Positions 48,204 through 60,500 of a DNA stretch of 64,000 nucleotides are shown here, one piece after another. The position numbers and the translations under genes are program-made. Each line of letters opens with the position of its first letter. The stretch's first letter is position 1. Below the pieces are notes generated by a model, which saw only the letters and a program-made list of their open reading frames with translations, searched no databases and was not told where the DNA came from. The DNA is from Liquidambar formosana (lineage: Eukaryota > Streptophyta > Magnoliopsida > Saxifragales > Altingiaceae), in NCBI GenBank assembly GCA_039720395.1, contig CM077826.1, forward strand, positions 38,282,790 to 38,346,789. Direction: 5' to 3'.

Positions 48204-49599
48204 TAGGTGAGTGGGAGATGAGGGATTGGGGTGATGAGGGATTGGGATGGATGGTGAGGGCCAATTAAAGGGGGGAAAAAATCTTTTTCAAAAAGGTATA
48301 ATTCATAGAATTTTTAGAAAAAAAAATTCTCTTCTACAAATTAAAAGGGAATCTACCCCCTTTTTGCTAAATAGTTTCATTTTTAATCATTGGTTCATAA
48401 TTTACCCTTTTCTATTTGAGAGTGTGGTTGCATGTCAATCGTATATATTTATTTATTACTATTGTTATTTATTTATTGGTTGTTCCTTTTTCAGGTGATT
48501 GACCTTAGAACTCAGGTGAGAAATTTTGAGAATGTGGAGAACCTGCTGAGGCAGAATCTAGGTGATACAGAAGTCAAGAAAGTGTTGTCCAGATCTGTTT
48601 ACTTGATTAGCATTGGAAGCAACGATTACGTTAGCCTTGTCACGACAAACTCCAGTAGTGCCTCACTCCTACTCCCCAAAAGAATACGTACAGCTGGTGA
48701 TAGGCAACTTAACAACTGTGATCAAAGTAATAATGTTTTTTATGCAATATTTGAAACCATTTTCAACGCTTACTGATGGTGAAATCATTTGGGAATTCCA
48801 TTTTGGTTTCATTTGATCAATCGTTTTCTTATGTGCCAGGAAATATATAAGAGAGGAGGAAGGAAATTTGGGTTTCTTGGCCTAGGGCCTTTGGGTTGTG
48901 CACCAGGTTTGAAAGTTCTTGTACCTGGAAGCAATGGTGATTGCTTCCGAAGAAGCCACGGTGCTAGCAAATCTCCACAATAGAGCTCTGTCCAAACTTC
49001 TCAAGGGATCTAGAGAGCCACTTAGAGCGATTCATGTATTCACTCTTCGATCTCAGTACTTCTTCTAGTGAAAGAATGAACAACCCTTCAAAATATGGTA
49101 TGCCATGGCCATCTTCTCATTATATACTTTTCCCTATCTCATCCCAAAAGCATATGTACTTCTATTTTAACTTTTCTTACTATATATTTGTTGTGAAGGT
49201 TTCAAAGAAGGGAAGATTGCATGTTGCGGCTCGGGTCCATACAGGGGTATTTCGAGCTGTGGGGGGAAGAGAGGAGTAAAAAAGTATGAATTATGTGACA
49301 ATGTTAGTGAATATGTATTCTTTGATTCTGGTCATCCTACGGAAAGGGCCAATCAGCAATTCGCAGAGCTAATGTGGAGTGGAACTCCCAATGTCACACG
49401 GCCTTACAATCTGAAAGCACTATTTGAAAGTAGGCAAGTTTAGATGTGAACCCTTGTTCATGCAAACAATGGCATGGGCTAAACTTGTTACTGACTTTCT
49501 TGTCTACTTTGAATAATCATGTTGTTGTATTTTAAGAATAAAATAAGTATTTCAAAAACCAAAAGGGTTTTTTAAAAGAGTTTTCTTCCTGTCTCTTTA

Positions 49600-50400
49600 T
49601 ATTGTGAAAACACCTTATCCCACATTAGAAAAGTGAAATGTTCTTAGTGGGCTTATATAGTATCCCACTTCTTATATTTTGTATTATGTGGTAGGGTGTA
49701 GGGAGTCACCACGTGTGCATAAGATGGATCCAATCGAGTGATTTGCGAGACAAGGATCCAAAAATTGACTTAATCAGATGCATTGCGAGTGTACAACCGT
49801 TGATCTCTCTTCTCTTCCTCTCTACTTTCTCTCTTCTGCAATTTTTATTTTTGAGAAACAGGAGCATTTTGAGTTTTTTGCTTCACTCCTACACTTGCGA
49901 GTGCACGCTTGTTGAAGTCCGGTTGTTGCTTCAACCGGTAAGTTTTTTTTTTTGCAGTTCTTGTTCTTTTACTTCTGCAATTTTTATTTTTGAGAGTCAG
50001 GAGCATTCTAAGTTTTTTGCTTTACTCCTATACTTGCGAGTGCACGTTTGTTGGAGTATGGTTATCACCTCAACCGATAAGTTTTTATTTCTACAGTTCT
50101 TGTTCTTTTACTTCTGCAATTTTTATTTTCGAGAGTCAAGAGCATTATGAGTTTTTTCTTCACTCCTACACTTGTGAGTGTACGCTTCTAGGAGTTTGAT
50201 TGTTGAATCCTGGAGGGTAGAGCACTGTGACCTACTGCACCAATTAACATACTCAGAGGGGCTGAACTACTCTTAAGGACAGTGCTTCGTACATGCCTCA
50301 ATCGATAAGTTTTTACTTCTCCGGTTCTTGTTATTTTGTTCTTGTATTCATAGTAGCATCTATATTGTATTTCTAACACATCTGCATCATTATTGCAGTA
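49600..50400 (+). mobile_element. LTR-like remnant with three tandem repeats of about 141 bases
   Basis: A promoter-like stretch (ATCCCACATTAG..., then GGGCTTATATAG at about 49648-49660) precedes three direct repeats at about 49832-49972, 49973-50113 and 50114-50200 (partial). They share TTCTGCAATTTTTATTTT(T/C)GAGA, CACTTGCGAGTGCACG and a CAACCG(G/A)TAAGTTTTT end. The arrangement fits a Ty1/copia or TRIM LTR leader, but ends and target duplication were not found. Confidence 0.5.
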
Positions 50401-50469
50401 GTTATTTCATATAATTATCATCGGAGTGATCATCTATTGATATTTTGTAATAATTCTCTCCCTTTACCC

Positions 50470-50751
50470 CCAATGCTAGAGTCAAGAATTCACTTTGTAG
50501 GGGTCGATTTTTAATTTGTTGTAGATTTTTATCTTAATTCTATAAATTAGAGGTGTGCAGATGCATTAGAGAGATCAATATATCCATACTTGTAGTGGGC
50601 AAAAATAATAAAATAAAAACATGAGGGGGCAATAAAGAATTCGACATGGCAAATCTATAAATATAACATATTGTATATACAAAATTAGAATTTGTTTTTA
50701 AAAAAGGTGGGCCCACTGCTCCCACTGAGCCTAGTGTGGCTGCGCCCCTGA
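50470..50751. mobile_element. hAT-type MITE, copy A (uninterrupted)
   Basis: About 280 bases, starting near CAATGCTAGAGTCAAG and ending near GGCTGCGCCCCTG, with no coding capacity. It aligns along its whole length with the element at 50946-53047, minus that element's LINE insert. Examples are TATCTTAATTCTATAAATTAGAGG and GGGGCAATAAAGAATT-type pieces. Its target duplication is not clear. Confidence 0.65.
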
Positions 50752-50945
50752 TCCTCCCCCCCCTCCACCAGCCACCATTTTTTTTTTTTTTTTTTTTTTT
50801 GTTATAGGAAAAATGCCACATAGGAAAAATGCCACTTTCTCAAGCTTCTAGTTGGTCCCTTTATTCTACTATGTGACTTTCACCCTTCCCCCATCTTACC
50901 CTTAGCAAAAAAAGTCCTTTGATTCTACAAATGGACTAGTAGTTA

Positions 50946-51037
50946 CAGTGGCGAAGCAAGAAATTTACTTTAATGGGGTGATTTTAGTTTGTTGTAGAAT
51001 TTTATCTTAATTCTATAAATTAGAGGTTTGCAGATAC

Positions 51038-51072
<35 letters not shown>

Positions 51073-53047
51073 ATAAACACATACACACAAATTGTGGTGG
51101 GGCAAATGTGAAAAAATAAAAACAATAAGGGGACAATAAAGAATTTAACGAGGGTGAACATATAAATTAATATCAACAATTTGGGTTCCTAAGGGTACAC
51201 GACATGTAGTTGCATCTAGTGAAGAGATTCGTCTTGCTAAATCTTTTGTGGAGGTTGTCAAAGGTGGCAAGATTGAGAATAAGAAACTCGAGGATGGAAG
51301 TGAGGTGTTTGCAGTTGCAAAAAAACAATGACTTTGAAACATTTACAGCTAAAGATCCAGTGGATGGGAAATGGCTTGATCGAGAATTGTGTTGTTGGAA
51401 AGTGAGATGGATGGACTGTATTGTAAGCTTGGAGGATGTTTTCATTAGTGCTGGAGTCATTAACATTACAATTAGACATATGCGTGGTATGATGGTTTTG
51501 TTGGAGTTTGATTCTACTGATATTAAGAAGAGATATTTGGAGAATGGAGCTCCTTGGTTATCTACTTGGTTTGAGGAACTAACTGACTGGAAGCCTGGTT
51601 TGGAACATAAAGAAAGACTTACGTGGCTTAGTGTAGAAGGTTTTTCTCTAAATGCTTGGAATGTTACTAACTTCCGAGGTATTGCAAAAATTTTTAGATT
51701 AGTATCCTTGGTGGATAGAGATACAGTGGAAAGAATAGTGCTTGATAGGGGGAGGCTAGGGTATTAATCTCAACTAAGGACTATGATAGTATTTGAACAG
51801 AAACTATAGTTGTTGTTGATAATGTCTCATTTTTTGTTCACATCCAAGAAGAGGTGGGCATTAGATTTGATTTATGCAACTGGTAGCATATATAGAAATG
51901 CTAGGGGTTTTAGCCCAGTTTTGTTTCCTAAAGCTGATAGCAGCCCGATTGATTTAGCAGGTGGTGTTACGGATTCTCAAGGGAGTATGTTAAAGATTGC
52001 TCATGTGCAGGTTGTCTTGGAATCTCTAAGGGATGTTATGGAGGTTGTGGATGGTGGGCGATGTCCTTATTCAAATCCAATGCCTGTTTTTTTGAGAGGT
52101 AAGTTTAATGATCCTATGGATAAATGTACAACTGTTGTGGATGAAACTGATCTTGGCATCAGGGTAGAATTAGGTGTTGAAGGAGTAGTTGAGAAAAACA
52201 AAAGCATGGTGTTTTGATTGGTCTAGTTTTAATTTAGCCAAACTACAGTGAATTAGATTAAAACAATTCAAGGTAGGGTGATGGCATTACTTAGTTGGGT
52301 TTTTGGTCAAAAGTAATTCCTAGATCTAAAAAGGGTAAAAAATCAGATTGCAGGCTTGTCAGTAGGGATTTGAAATTCTCATCAAATTAGGATTGTTTCT
52401 TTAGAGGGTTGAGAGAAGAAGATACCCTTGCCGAATTAGTTATGAAAGTGAAGCAACGCCGCAAAAGGAAATATTCAAGAAGAAAAGGAGATTAAGGTGC
52501 TGGTGGCTGGTGCTAGTGCTTTGAAAGGTTTTAGCTTAATCTGTGTTTAGGGTTAGCATTTCGAGTTTAGCCTATTAGAGGTTTTTGGGTTTGCTTCTTC
52601 TATTGCGGTTTGTGTTTTGACCGTGGTCCGGTGGAGCTTGTTCTCTACTTATGTTGTCCACTTTTGCTTTAGGTTCTTTCTAGGCATGTTATTTTCTGCT
52701 TATTTTTTGTTGGATGGGCCGGGTATCTGTTTTTCTTCTTCTGGATGCTTTTTATTGGTTCTTTAGTAGCTTTTGTTTTGATTGTTTTTCTTTTGGGCTT
52801 TTATGTTGGGTGTTCTATGTTGGGTGTGAGAGGTGCTCCTTAGCAAGGGTTTCTTTATCTTTTATTTTGGTGTATTATGGGGTTTTTCTTGGTGTATGAG
52901 CTGTGTTTCCATCTTAATAAAATAATTTTTTTGCAGACAAAAAATTATATTACAAATTGTATAAACAAGATTAGAATTTAAAAAAAAAAAAAAAAAAAAA
53001 GGGTGGGAACCACTGCGCTCACTTAGCCTTTTGTGGCTTTGTCCCTT
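50946..53047. mobile_element. hAT-type MITE, copy B, split by a LINE
   Basis: The left end CAGTGGCGAAGCAAG and right end GTGGCTTTGTCCCTT are inverted-repeat-like. AGTAGTTA (50938-50945) and AGTAGTTG (53048-53055) form an 8-bp target duplication with one mismatch. The halves 50946-51169 and 52943-53047 together match copy A. An (AG)n run lies at 51038-51069 and an A-run at 52979-53000. Confidence 0.75.
51170..52942 (+). mobile_element. LINE insertion with broken ORF1, no ORF2
   Basis: The 1.77-kb insert lies in hAT-type copy B. AAATTA occurs on both sides (51164-51169 and 52943-52948) and may be the target duplication. The 5' part encodes an ORF1-like protein of the DUF4283 type: SFVEVVKGGK near 51240, then VRWMD, YLENGAPWLSTWFEEL, GLPLNAWN-type GFSLNAWNVTNFRGIAK and LVDRDTVERIVLDRGRLG. 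Frameshifts near 51330 and 51750 and a stop near 51802 break it. A frame resumes at 51810-52217. There is no reverse transcriptase. Bases 52220-52942 are a T/G-rich 3' region ending AATAAAATAA. It is probably an internally deleted LINE. Confidence 0.65.
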
Positions 53048-53055
53048 AGTAGTTG

Positions 53056-53530
53056 TGCTTGAAGCACCTGTTTTCTACGCAACTTAGGGATTCTATATGA
53101 ACGATTCTTTGGAGCATGAGAGAGTTGTTTATGCTCTCACTTAGCAAAGGCTCTTCCTTATGTTTTGTTTTGTTTTTCCCTTTTTTTTTTTTTTTTTTTT
53201 TTTTTTTGCCCCTAAAGAAGGGTATCCCAAACCATTAGGCTTAGGCAAATCCCTCCTTTAAGTTTGTAAAGGAAGAAAGTGAATCGGAGAGGTCCAAACC
53301 CTCACACTCTCTCCATCATCCCTCTTTCTCTCCTTCTCTCTCTTTGTGTTTTGGATTAAAATAGTTGAAATGAGGGTGTGAAGGTTGGGCTTGAGGAGTT
53401 TAAGGGGTAAGAAGGGCACATACATCCCTTTACCCCTTTTTTTTAAAAATTGATCTGACGTACCCTAATCGATTGAGGTCTGATGGCTCGATCAATCGGG
53501 TTGGGTGGAGAAAACAAGGGTGCATACTTC
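53056..53530. other. Intergenic spacer between transposons
   Basis: Contains a T-run (53178-53207) and C/T-rich sequence. The GATCGATTGG-like words at 53465-53500 recur beyond the next element at about 54625-54660. No gene. Confidence 0.5.
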
Positions 53531-54607
53531 TAGGGCTAGCAATTGGGCAGGTATGGGTAGGCCTAAATGGTTGCATTAAAATTTCACCCAAACCCAAGCT
53601 AACTCATTTAAGTACTAGACTTGTGTAACTAGCACCCAAACCTGACCCAATTATAAACATGAACACCCAACCCAACCCGTTTAGACCGATTTAGTGTATA
53701 GTTGTATACCACTGTATTTTATTTACAGACCCCATTCCCACGGGCAGCTCCATCTAATACCACACGACCAACTCACTCTGTTGGCCAACTCACTCCCACC
53801 GGCAAATTGAATTAACTCCTTCCACCAGTGGCTTCATCGATTGTTCCCCCCCCCCCTCTCCTAAGATCTAACATAGATACCGCTTCCTCTCTCGCCGATC
53901 GATAGGCCTCATTCCAGCCGATGGTGTTCATCATATATCTCTCTTTTTTTTTTTTCTTTTTTTTCTTTTTTTTGTTGGTAAAATTACATGATCTGATCTT
54001 AGGGATTAGTTATGGTATTTTTTTTTCTCAAATCTGATCTAGATCCACCACTTCCTTTCTCGCCGGCAAACTGATAATTCCCAAAACATCCCAAGATATA
54101 TATATATATTTTTAAGAAAAACGAATCCATGAAGACGAAAGAGGAAACTTTACTGGAAAAAACCTCATCTTTTCTAGTAGCATGGATAGGTATAGTTAAT
54201 CCTCAGTGAGAATGATGATAGTGATATTGGGGTGGTGGTATTTTCATCTTCAACATGTTTAACACTACCGGCGAAGGGAACCTCACTAGCGAAGTCTGCG
54301 TCACTAGCAACTATTGTTTAATGATCGGTTTTAGAAAATTTTGGGATAGAGGAGATAACATTAGTGGTTTGGCCATTGACAAAGCAAACCGATGTAAACC
54401 CTCTTTGAAAATCTGCAAGTTATGGAATGAATTAAAAATTAAAACCCAACAGGTGCCCATGGTTTACCCATAACCAACCCATATAATAATTGGGTTTTCT
54501 TGGGTAACCCGTTACCAACCTAGTTAAAACTTCAATTCAATCCAAACCCATTTATTGCAGGTGGATATGGGTGGGTTCATGGGTTTGGGTTGGGATTGCC
54601 AGCCCTA
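53531..54607. mobile_element. hAT-like non-autonomous element (TAGGGCTGGCAAT ends)
   Basis: The left end TAGGGCTAGCAATTGGG and the reverse complement of the right end TAGGGCTGGCAATCCC match. Just inside are GGGT/ACCC-rich repeats (CCAACCCAAACCC type). The flanks CATACTTC and TATACTGC agree at 6 of 8 positions, suggesting a decayed 8-bp target duplication. No transposase is seen in 1077 bases. Confidence 0.7.
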
Positions 54608-54900
54608 TATACTGCCTACCTCCAATTGATCGGCCTCAAGGCCCGATCGATTGGCCTATGCTGAAAATGCCTAATAATGAAAGAAAATGTTTACTTAAAC
54701 TATCCATGTTTATCTAACATACATATAATCATACAAGATGACACTAAACCACATCTCATACATCAAAAATATCATCTCAAATATCAATGTAATGCACATG
54801 CAAGCTATAACCCGACAAATCATCAATTAACAATGTAATTAAGCTAATTTTTATTTGTATAAGTTTGATGTAAATTTGATATAAATGTAATTACAATAAA

Positions 54901-55988
54901 GGTGTGGCTATTTCTACTACCATTTTGGCTGCATCCATAGTCTCACTAAAAGAATTTGAGAGTTTACCCAAATTACCCCTAATGGTCCCACGTTTTGTCT
55001 CTTCTCCAGTTCTCTTCCTGCTCCTCTTTGTTTCCTTTCTTTTCTTTTTCCTCTTCTCTCTCTCCCTCATAACGTCACACATATGCTATTAGCTTTCTAA
55101 CTACCAACGTATAGATTCTCATCATATGGATCAACCCCCGCTTGTCAGCTTAGCTTCATGAACATATTTTGTATATCATTCAAGCTACCATTAATTCATT
55201 CATGAAACTGGTTTTGCTAATTGAATCAAGTAACCTTTCTCAACAATACACTTCCATATGATGAGAATCTATATGGAACTTGAACAATGTTTGTAGGTTC
55301 TAGGCAAAACCTATACAAAACTTGAACAACTGATCTATACAAACTAGACAATGTTTGTAGGTTCTAGGCAAAACCTACAATTCTACAAACATTTTTCATA
55401 TATGCATTTGGAGGAATAGAACTTGAACAAGTGTATGGCAAATCAAGGTCTAGTTAGATAAATATTCTTTCCCAAAAATTATGGCTTCGGTCTATATATT
55501 CACTTTCCTTTATCAAAATTGAATACTCACACAAATGAACTCATTTATTATGCTCAAGATCACTCAAATTATTATAAATAATTTCTAATTTAAATTTGAT
55601 GAGATTTGTCTTATACAATGTACCCTTCATACGAATTTCATCATTGTCCAATTTTGCAGAGTTATGAACTTGGTACAGGCTGGCAAAAGCTTGTATACAC
55701 AAAATCCAATTTGTATTATTGCTTTTATTCACTTGCGGTGTAAAATCATGTAATTGGCCTGATGCTGAAAAAGTATCAAGACGTGAATAAAATTGAACAC
55801 AAAACATAATCAAGAGATGGGTTTTGGGATGTTGGCAATGGCAAACGAAATTGCCAAAGAGAGGGAAAAGGGGAAGTGGGAAAGAAGAGAAGAAACGTGA
55901 GGATACTAGGGGCAAATTAGGTAAATTACCCAACTTTTTTAGTGGGGCAGTGGATGTAGCCAAAATGGCTGTGGAAATAGCCCCACCC
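54901..55988. mobile_element. Long-TIR non-autonomous element (possibly Mutator-like)
   Basis: The left 95 bases, starting GGTGTGGCTATTTC and including ATTTTGGCT(G/A)CATCCA, are mirrored at the right end (about 55890-55988). Flanks around CAATAA(A/G) at 54894-54900 and 55988-55994 may be a decayed target duplication. Inside are an 18-base inverted repeat (TAGATTCTCATCATATGG at about 55110, mirrored near 55254) and a 30-base direct repeat (about 55288 and 55346). The 149-codon minus frame at 55541-55990 begins in the TIR and matches no family, so I do not call it a gene. Confidence 0.65.
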
Positions 55989-55994
55989 AATAAG

Positions 55995-56865
55995 CATTAC
56001 AATATCTTTACAGTTACAAGTATTGATATTTTTGTTTGGCCACAGCTTCCTCAGGTGTTCAAAGTTTGATAATATATTTTAAAGATATTTACTTTTGGAA
56101 TTTTTTATTTCTTATGGAACTCATAATCATCATTGGAACTTATACTCGACTTTCATGCACTCAAAAATTTTTTGTACCCTCTAATTTGTTTTCAAACGCT
56201 TTGATAATTAGTTGGAGCTCATACTCTACTTTCACCCATTATGTAGTTGGATAGTGCATGTTTGTCTCCATCTGTTGGCCTAATATCACTAAAATTTATA
56301 ATATATATATATATATATAGATATATAGATATCTGAGGAAAGCGTTGGTGATGGCCAACCACTTTTTTTAAAATCTTCAACATAGACAATTGAATTAACA
56401 CCGCCCAAATTAGGATCTTGTCGAAGACAATTCAGAGTGCATGGGCTTCTTTTCCCATATAATTAAGTACTCCATGAATCCGTAATGAATTTGTATTTCT
56501 ATGGGCTTTTTGTGGATGTTTAAATAAAAATTAAATAATTATAGTATATTTTATACAGTTTTGAAGATGCAAATCCGTTATCGTTTGAAAAAAATTCAGG
56601 AGAATGATGAGAACATTATCACAAATGAGAGTAAAATTAAAAATAATGTAATTTTATGAATTTCTAAAAATTAATCCTATAACATCAACTATAATGAAGA
56701 TGAGAATATATTGTTTTAAATACTTCATCTCATTTAAGATGGACTTGTACTTTCAATGCCATGTAAGGTATTGTAATATAATTTTCATTTAAATGACCAA
56801 ACGTCAACCAAAAGATTTTTACCTTAATATTTGATTCTGAGTGCAACAACCACTCACTAGGGTCT
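55995..56865. other. AT-rich intergenic stretch
   Basis: No gene. Includes an AT/GATA microsatellite at about 56299-56332. Confidence 0.6.
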
Positions 56866-57552
56866 TGTTGGGAAAAATACTTCCCAAAAGTTTAAATCAA
56901 GGAGAGATAATAAAAACGCAGCAACTAAAATTTCAGAAAATATATCAAGCAAAGGGAAATAAAATAGGGACACAAAGATTTACGTGGTTCCCTCAAAATG
57001 AGGTATATCCACGGGCAAGACCGAAGTCGATTTATGTACTATGAACAAAGTTTGAGTACAAAAGACATAAGGTTTCTAATACAATTAAACAAATACTTAA
57101 AGGTGTATTTCAATAAATTTCAGTAAATACAATAATGGAGACCTCACCAAATTAGTAGAACAAAGGCCTCCAGGCTTGCAATAGAGAATACCCAAACCAC
57201 CCAAAAAGGATGGAGCTTTAGCTTCACAAATGCAAACTAGACAGTAGCAAAAACAACCCCAAAATGTAGACACGAGCTCACCCAAAAACAAGAGAAAGTT
57301 TTTGAATTTTGTATCCAAGACAAAGCCAAGAGACACTTGAGCAAAGGAACGAAATTGGTGTGTACGGAATAGCTTCAGCACCACCAACGAAAAAGCAAAA
57401 GAAGTGTCTCAAAGAAGCCTCCAAAATCTGTCCTTTAAGCTTTCACCAATCATAATTTTGTTGTTTTAATTAATATTTTACTTACCCAAGGCCCAAGTGG
57501 TTAACATCACACACACAAGGTTGGGTCAGCCCATAAGGAGGAAAGCCCAACA
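56866..57552 (-). mobile_element. 3' LTR of the antisense Ty1/copia element
   Basis: 687 bases from TGTTGGGAAAAATAC to GAAAGCCCAACA, so the short terminal inverted repeat TGTTGGG/CCCAACA is intact. The adjacent internal sequence (57553-57570), read on the minus strand, is the purine-rich GTCGGGAGGGAGAGAT, a good polypurine tract. It contains TTTACGTGGTTCCCTC and CCACGGGC, common in copia LTRs. Confidence 0.8.
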
Positions 57553-60500
57553 ATCTCTCCCTCCCGACTTTTGCGGAGGACTCAACCAAACTAGCTAAGG
57601 TCTTGCACTTCTCACGTTTTTCTTTAGACAAAGCCTTGGTCATCATATTTGAAGTATAGTCATCGGTGTGAACTTTTTCAAGCTAAAAAAGTTTCATTTC
57701 CAACACATCTTGAATCCAATGATGTCTAACATCAATATGTTTTGATCTAGAATGAAAAGTAGAATTCTTATTCAAGTGTATAGCATTTTGACTATCACAA
57801 TGAAGAACATACATTTCTTGTTTCATCCCCAACTCTTGTAAAAAATTCTTCAACCACAAAACTTTTTTGCAAGCTTCAGTGATTGCTATAAACTCAACTT
57901 TAGTGGTGGACAAAGCAACACATTTTTGTAGTCTTGATTGCCATGTCATAGCTCTCTCTGCAAAAGTCATCAAGTAACCCGAGTTGGACTTCCTAGTATC
58001 AACATTACTAGCCATATTGGCATCACAAAACCCAACAAGCATAGGTTTGTCTTTGCCAAAGCATAAACACAACTTGGAAGTACCTCTAAGGTATCTCAAA
58101 ATCCATTTCACTGCTGCCTAATGTTCTTCACCTGGATTGGAGAGGAACCGACTGACAGTACCAACTGCATAAGCGATGTCAGGCCTTTTATAAACCATAG
58201 TGTACATCAAAGATCCAACCGCTGAGGCATATAAAATTTTAATTTCTACATTTCTTCCTTCTCTTTCTCACTTGTAGGACATTATTTTGAGCTAAGCTTA
58301 AAGTGGTTTACAAGTGGGCTCCCAATTGGCTTTGCATTACTCATATTGAACTTTTCAAACACCTTTTCAATGTATTTTTCTTGTGACAACTAGATCTACC
58401 CTTGCTTTTGATCAAACAATTTTCATCCCAAGAATTTGCTTAGCTTGTTCCAAGCTTGTCCCAAGTCTTTTATGGCAAAGGACTTGCTTAGCTCCAACTT
58501 CAACTTGTTAATCTTTGACAAATATTGGCTAACAATTAACATGTCATCAACATAAAGTAAAAAAATAATAAAATTTCCATCAGAAAATTTCGTCACAAAA
58601 ACACAATGATCCAAGGTGGTTCTTGAATAGCCATGCTCAATCATGAAGGAATCGAATTTCTTGTACCATTGCCTTGAAGCTTGCTTTAAGCCATATAAGC
58701 TTCTCTTCAATTTGCAAACAAGGTGCTCTTTTCCCTTCTTAATGAAGCCTTCGGGTTGCTCCATGTAGAAAGGTGGTCTTCACATCAAGTTGTTCAACTT
58801 CTAAATTCATACTTGCAACCATGCCAAGCACAACCCGAATGGATGATATCTTCACAATAGGAGAGAATATCTCCTCAAAATCAACCTTTTTCTTTTGCCT
58901 AAAGCCTTCCACAACAAGCTTTGCCTTGTACTTTGGTTGTAAACTCTAGCCATCATTCTTTAACCTGTAAACCCATTTATTTTTCAGCACTTTCTTTCCT
59001 TTTGGCAACTTCATAAGTTCATAGGTGTGATTCTCATGCAAAGACTTCATTTCGTCTTGCATAACCTTGAACCACTCATCTTTTTTCTCATGTTCCAAGG
59101 CTTCTTGATAGCATTCTGGCTCCCCCATATAAGATAACATGACATATATTCATTTGTGGAGTATTTTCTTGAAGGTTGTCACTCTCTAGTTGACTTCCTC
59201 AATTGTGGTTGTGGTGGTGGCTCTTGAAGTGGTAGCTCCCCCTCATCTTCTACCTCATTGTCAATAGGAGTTTCATTATCAACCACATCATCATGGGTTG
59301 GTTGCATTTCTTCTTCATCATTCTCATGTACAATGGGTAGAGAAATTAAATCCAAATCAATGAGATCATCAACTTGAGGCTTGGATTGCATAACCTTTTC
59401 AAAATCTCTAACTGTTTGGTCTTCTAAGGATACAACATCCTTACTTCTAACAACTTTCCTGTCTGCTAGATCCCACAACATGTAGCCAAATTCTTCATGC
59501 CCATAGTCGAGGAATATACATTGTTTTGCTTTGCTGTCAAGCTTGGATCTTTCACCTTTTGGAATATGAACAAAAGCTCTACAACCAAACACCTTCAAAT
59601 GATCATAAGAAGGTTCTTTACCTGTCTAAACATTTTCAGGCACATCACTACGCAAAGGAGTTGAGGGAGATAAATTAATTATATCCAGGGCTGTCCTCAT
59701 TGCCTCACCCCAAAAGGATCTTGGGAATTTAGCATGTGAGAGCATACATCTAACTCTCTCAATGATTGTGCGATTCATTCTCTCAGCGACTCCATTTTGT
59801 CGAGGGGTCTTCTTCACAATTCTCTTATATTTGATGCCATTACTTCGACAATAATCATCAAAGAGCCTAAGATATTCACCATCATTGTTTGTGTGAATGC
59901 ATTTCAACTTCTTCCCTGTTTCCCTTTCAACATTGGCTTGAGAATATTTAAACACATCTAGCACTTGATCTTTAGTTTTCAACACATAAGCCCACACTTT
60001 CTTGGAATGGTCATCAATAAAAGTGACAAAATATAAAGCACCACCAATACTTCTAACTTTTAAAGGACCACAGACATCAGAATGGATCAAGTCTAGAATA
60101 TTAGATTTTCTAGAAGAAAAATTTCTACGAAATGAAGTTCTATATATGTTGTTTACTAGCCAAGCAATGACACATGTTTTTAAAGGCATACCTTTTATGC
60201 CAGCAAGGAGTTGCTTCTTGGATAGAATTTGCAGCCCCTTTTCACTCATGTGCCCAAGCCTTTTGTGCCATAATTCAGTAGAGGAATCACCTTCTAAGGC
60301 ATTCACATCACCCTTGCAGATTTTTGCTTGTGTTGTATAAAGATAACAATTTTTCTTCCCTCTTACCACAACCAAAGAGCTTTCGGATAGCTTCCATTTT
60401 CCATCACCAAATTGGTTGTTGTAGCTCTTATCATCTAGCTTTCCAGTGAAGATCAAGTTAAGTCAAATATCCGGTACATGCCTTACATCTTTAAGCAATA

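Larger units (their letters stand above)
45800..49443 (+). pseudogene. GDSL esterase/lipase paralogue with three single-base frameshifts
   Basis: The exons are 45800-46058, 46137-46258, 48495-48726, 48840-49097 and 49199-49443, with the same intron positions and phases as the gene at 15758. A signal peptide, FIFGDSLFDAGNN, NFASAGAGAL, IGSNDY and a final DSGHPTE (Asp and His) are all present. Exon 3 is one base longer and exon 4 two bases longer than in the intact copy. The reading frame shifts near 48655, 48947 and 49005, and translation past the last normal frame meets TAG at 48982. Exon 5 is clean to TAG at 49441, and AATAAA follows at 49537. Without the three extra bases the frame would be 370 codons. 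It may be a recent pseudogene, or an intact gene with base-insertion errors in the assembly. A C-terminally altered protein is the predicted product if transcribed. Confidence 0.88.

Noticed and set aside
55541..55990. 149-codon minus-strand open frame as a gene
   Set aside because: It begins inside a transposon terminal repeat, resembles the translation of the opposite repeat, and shows no known motif.
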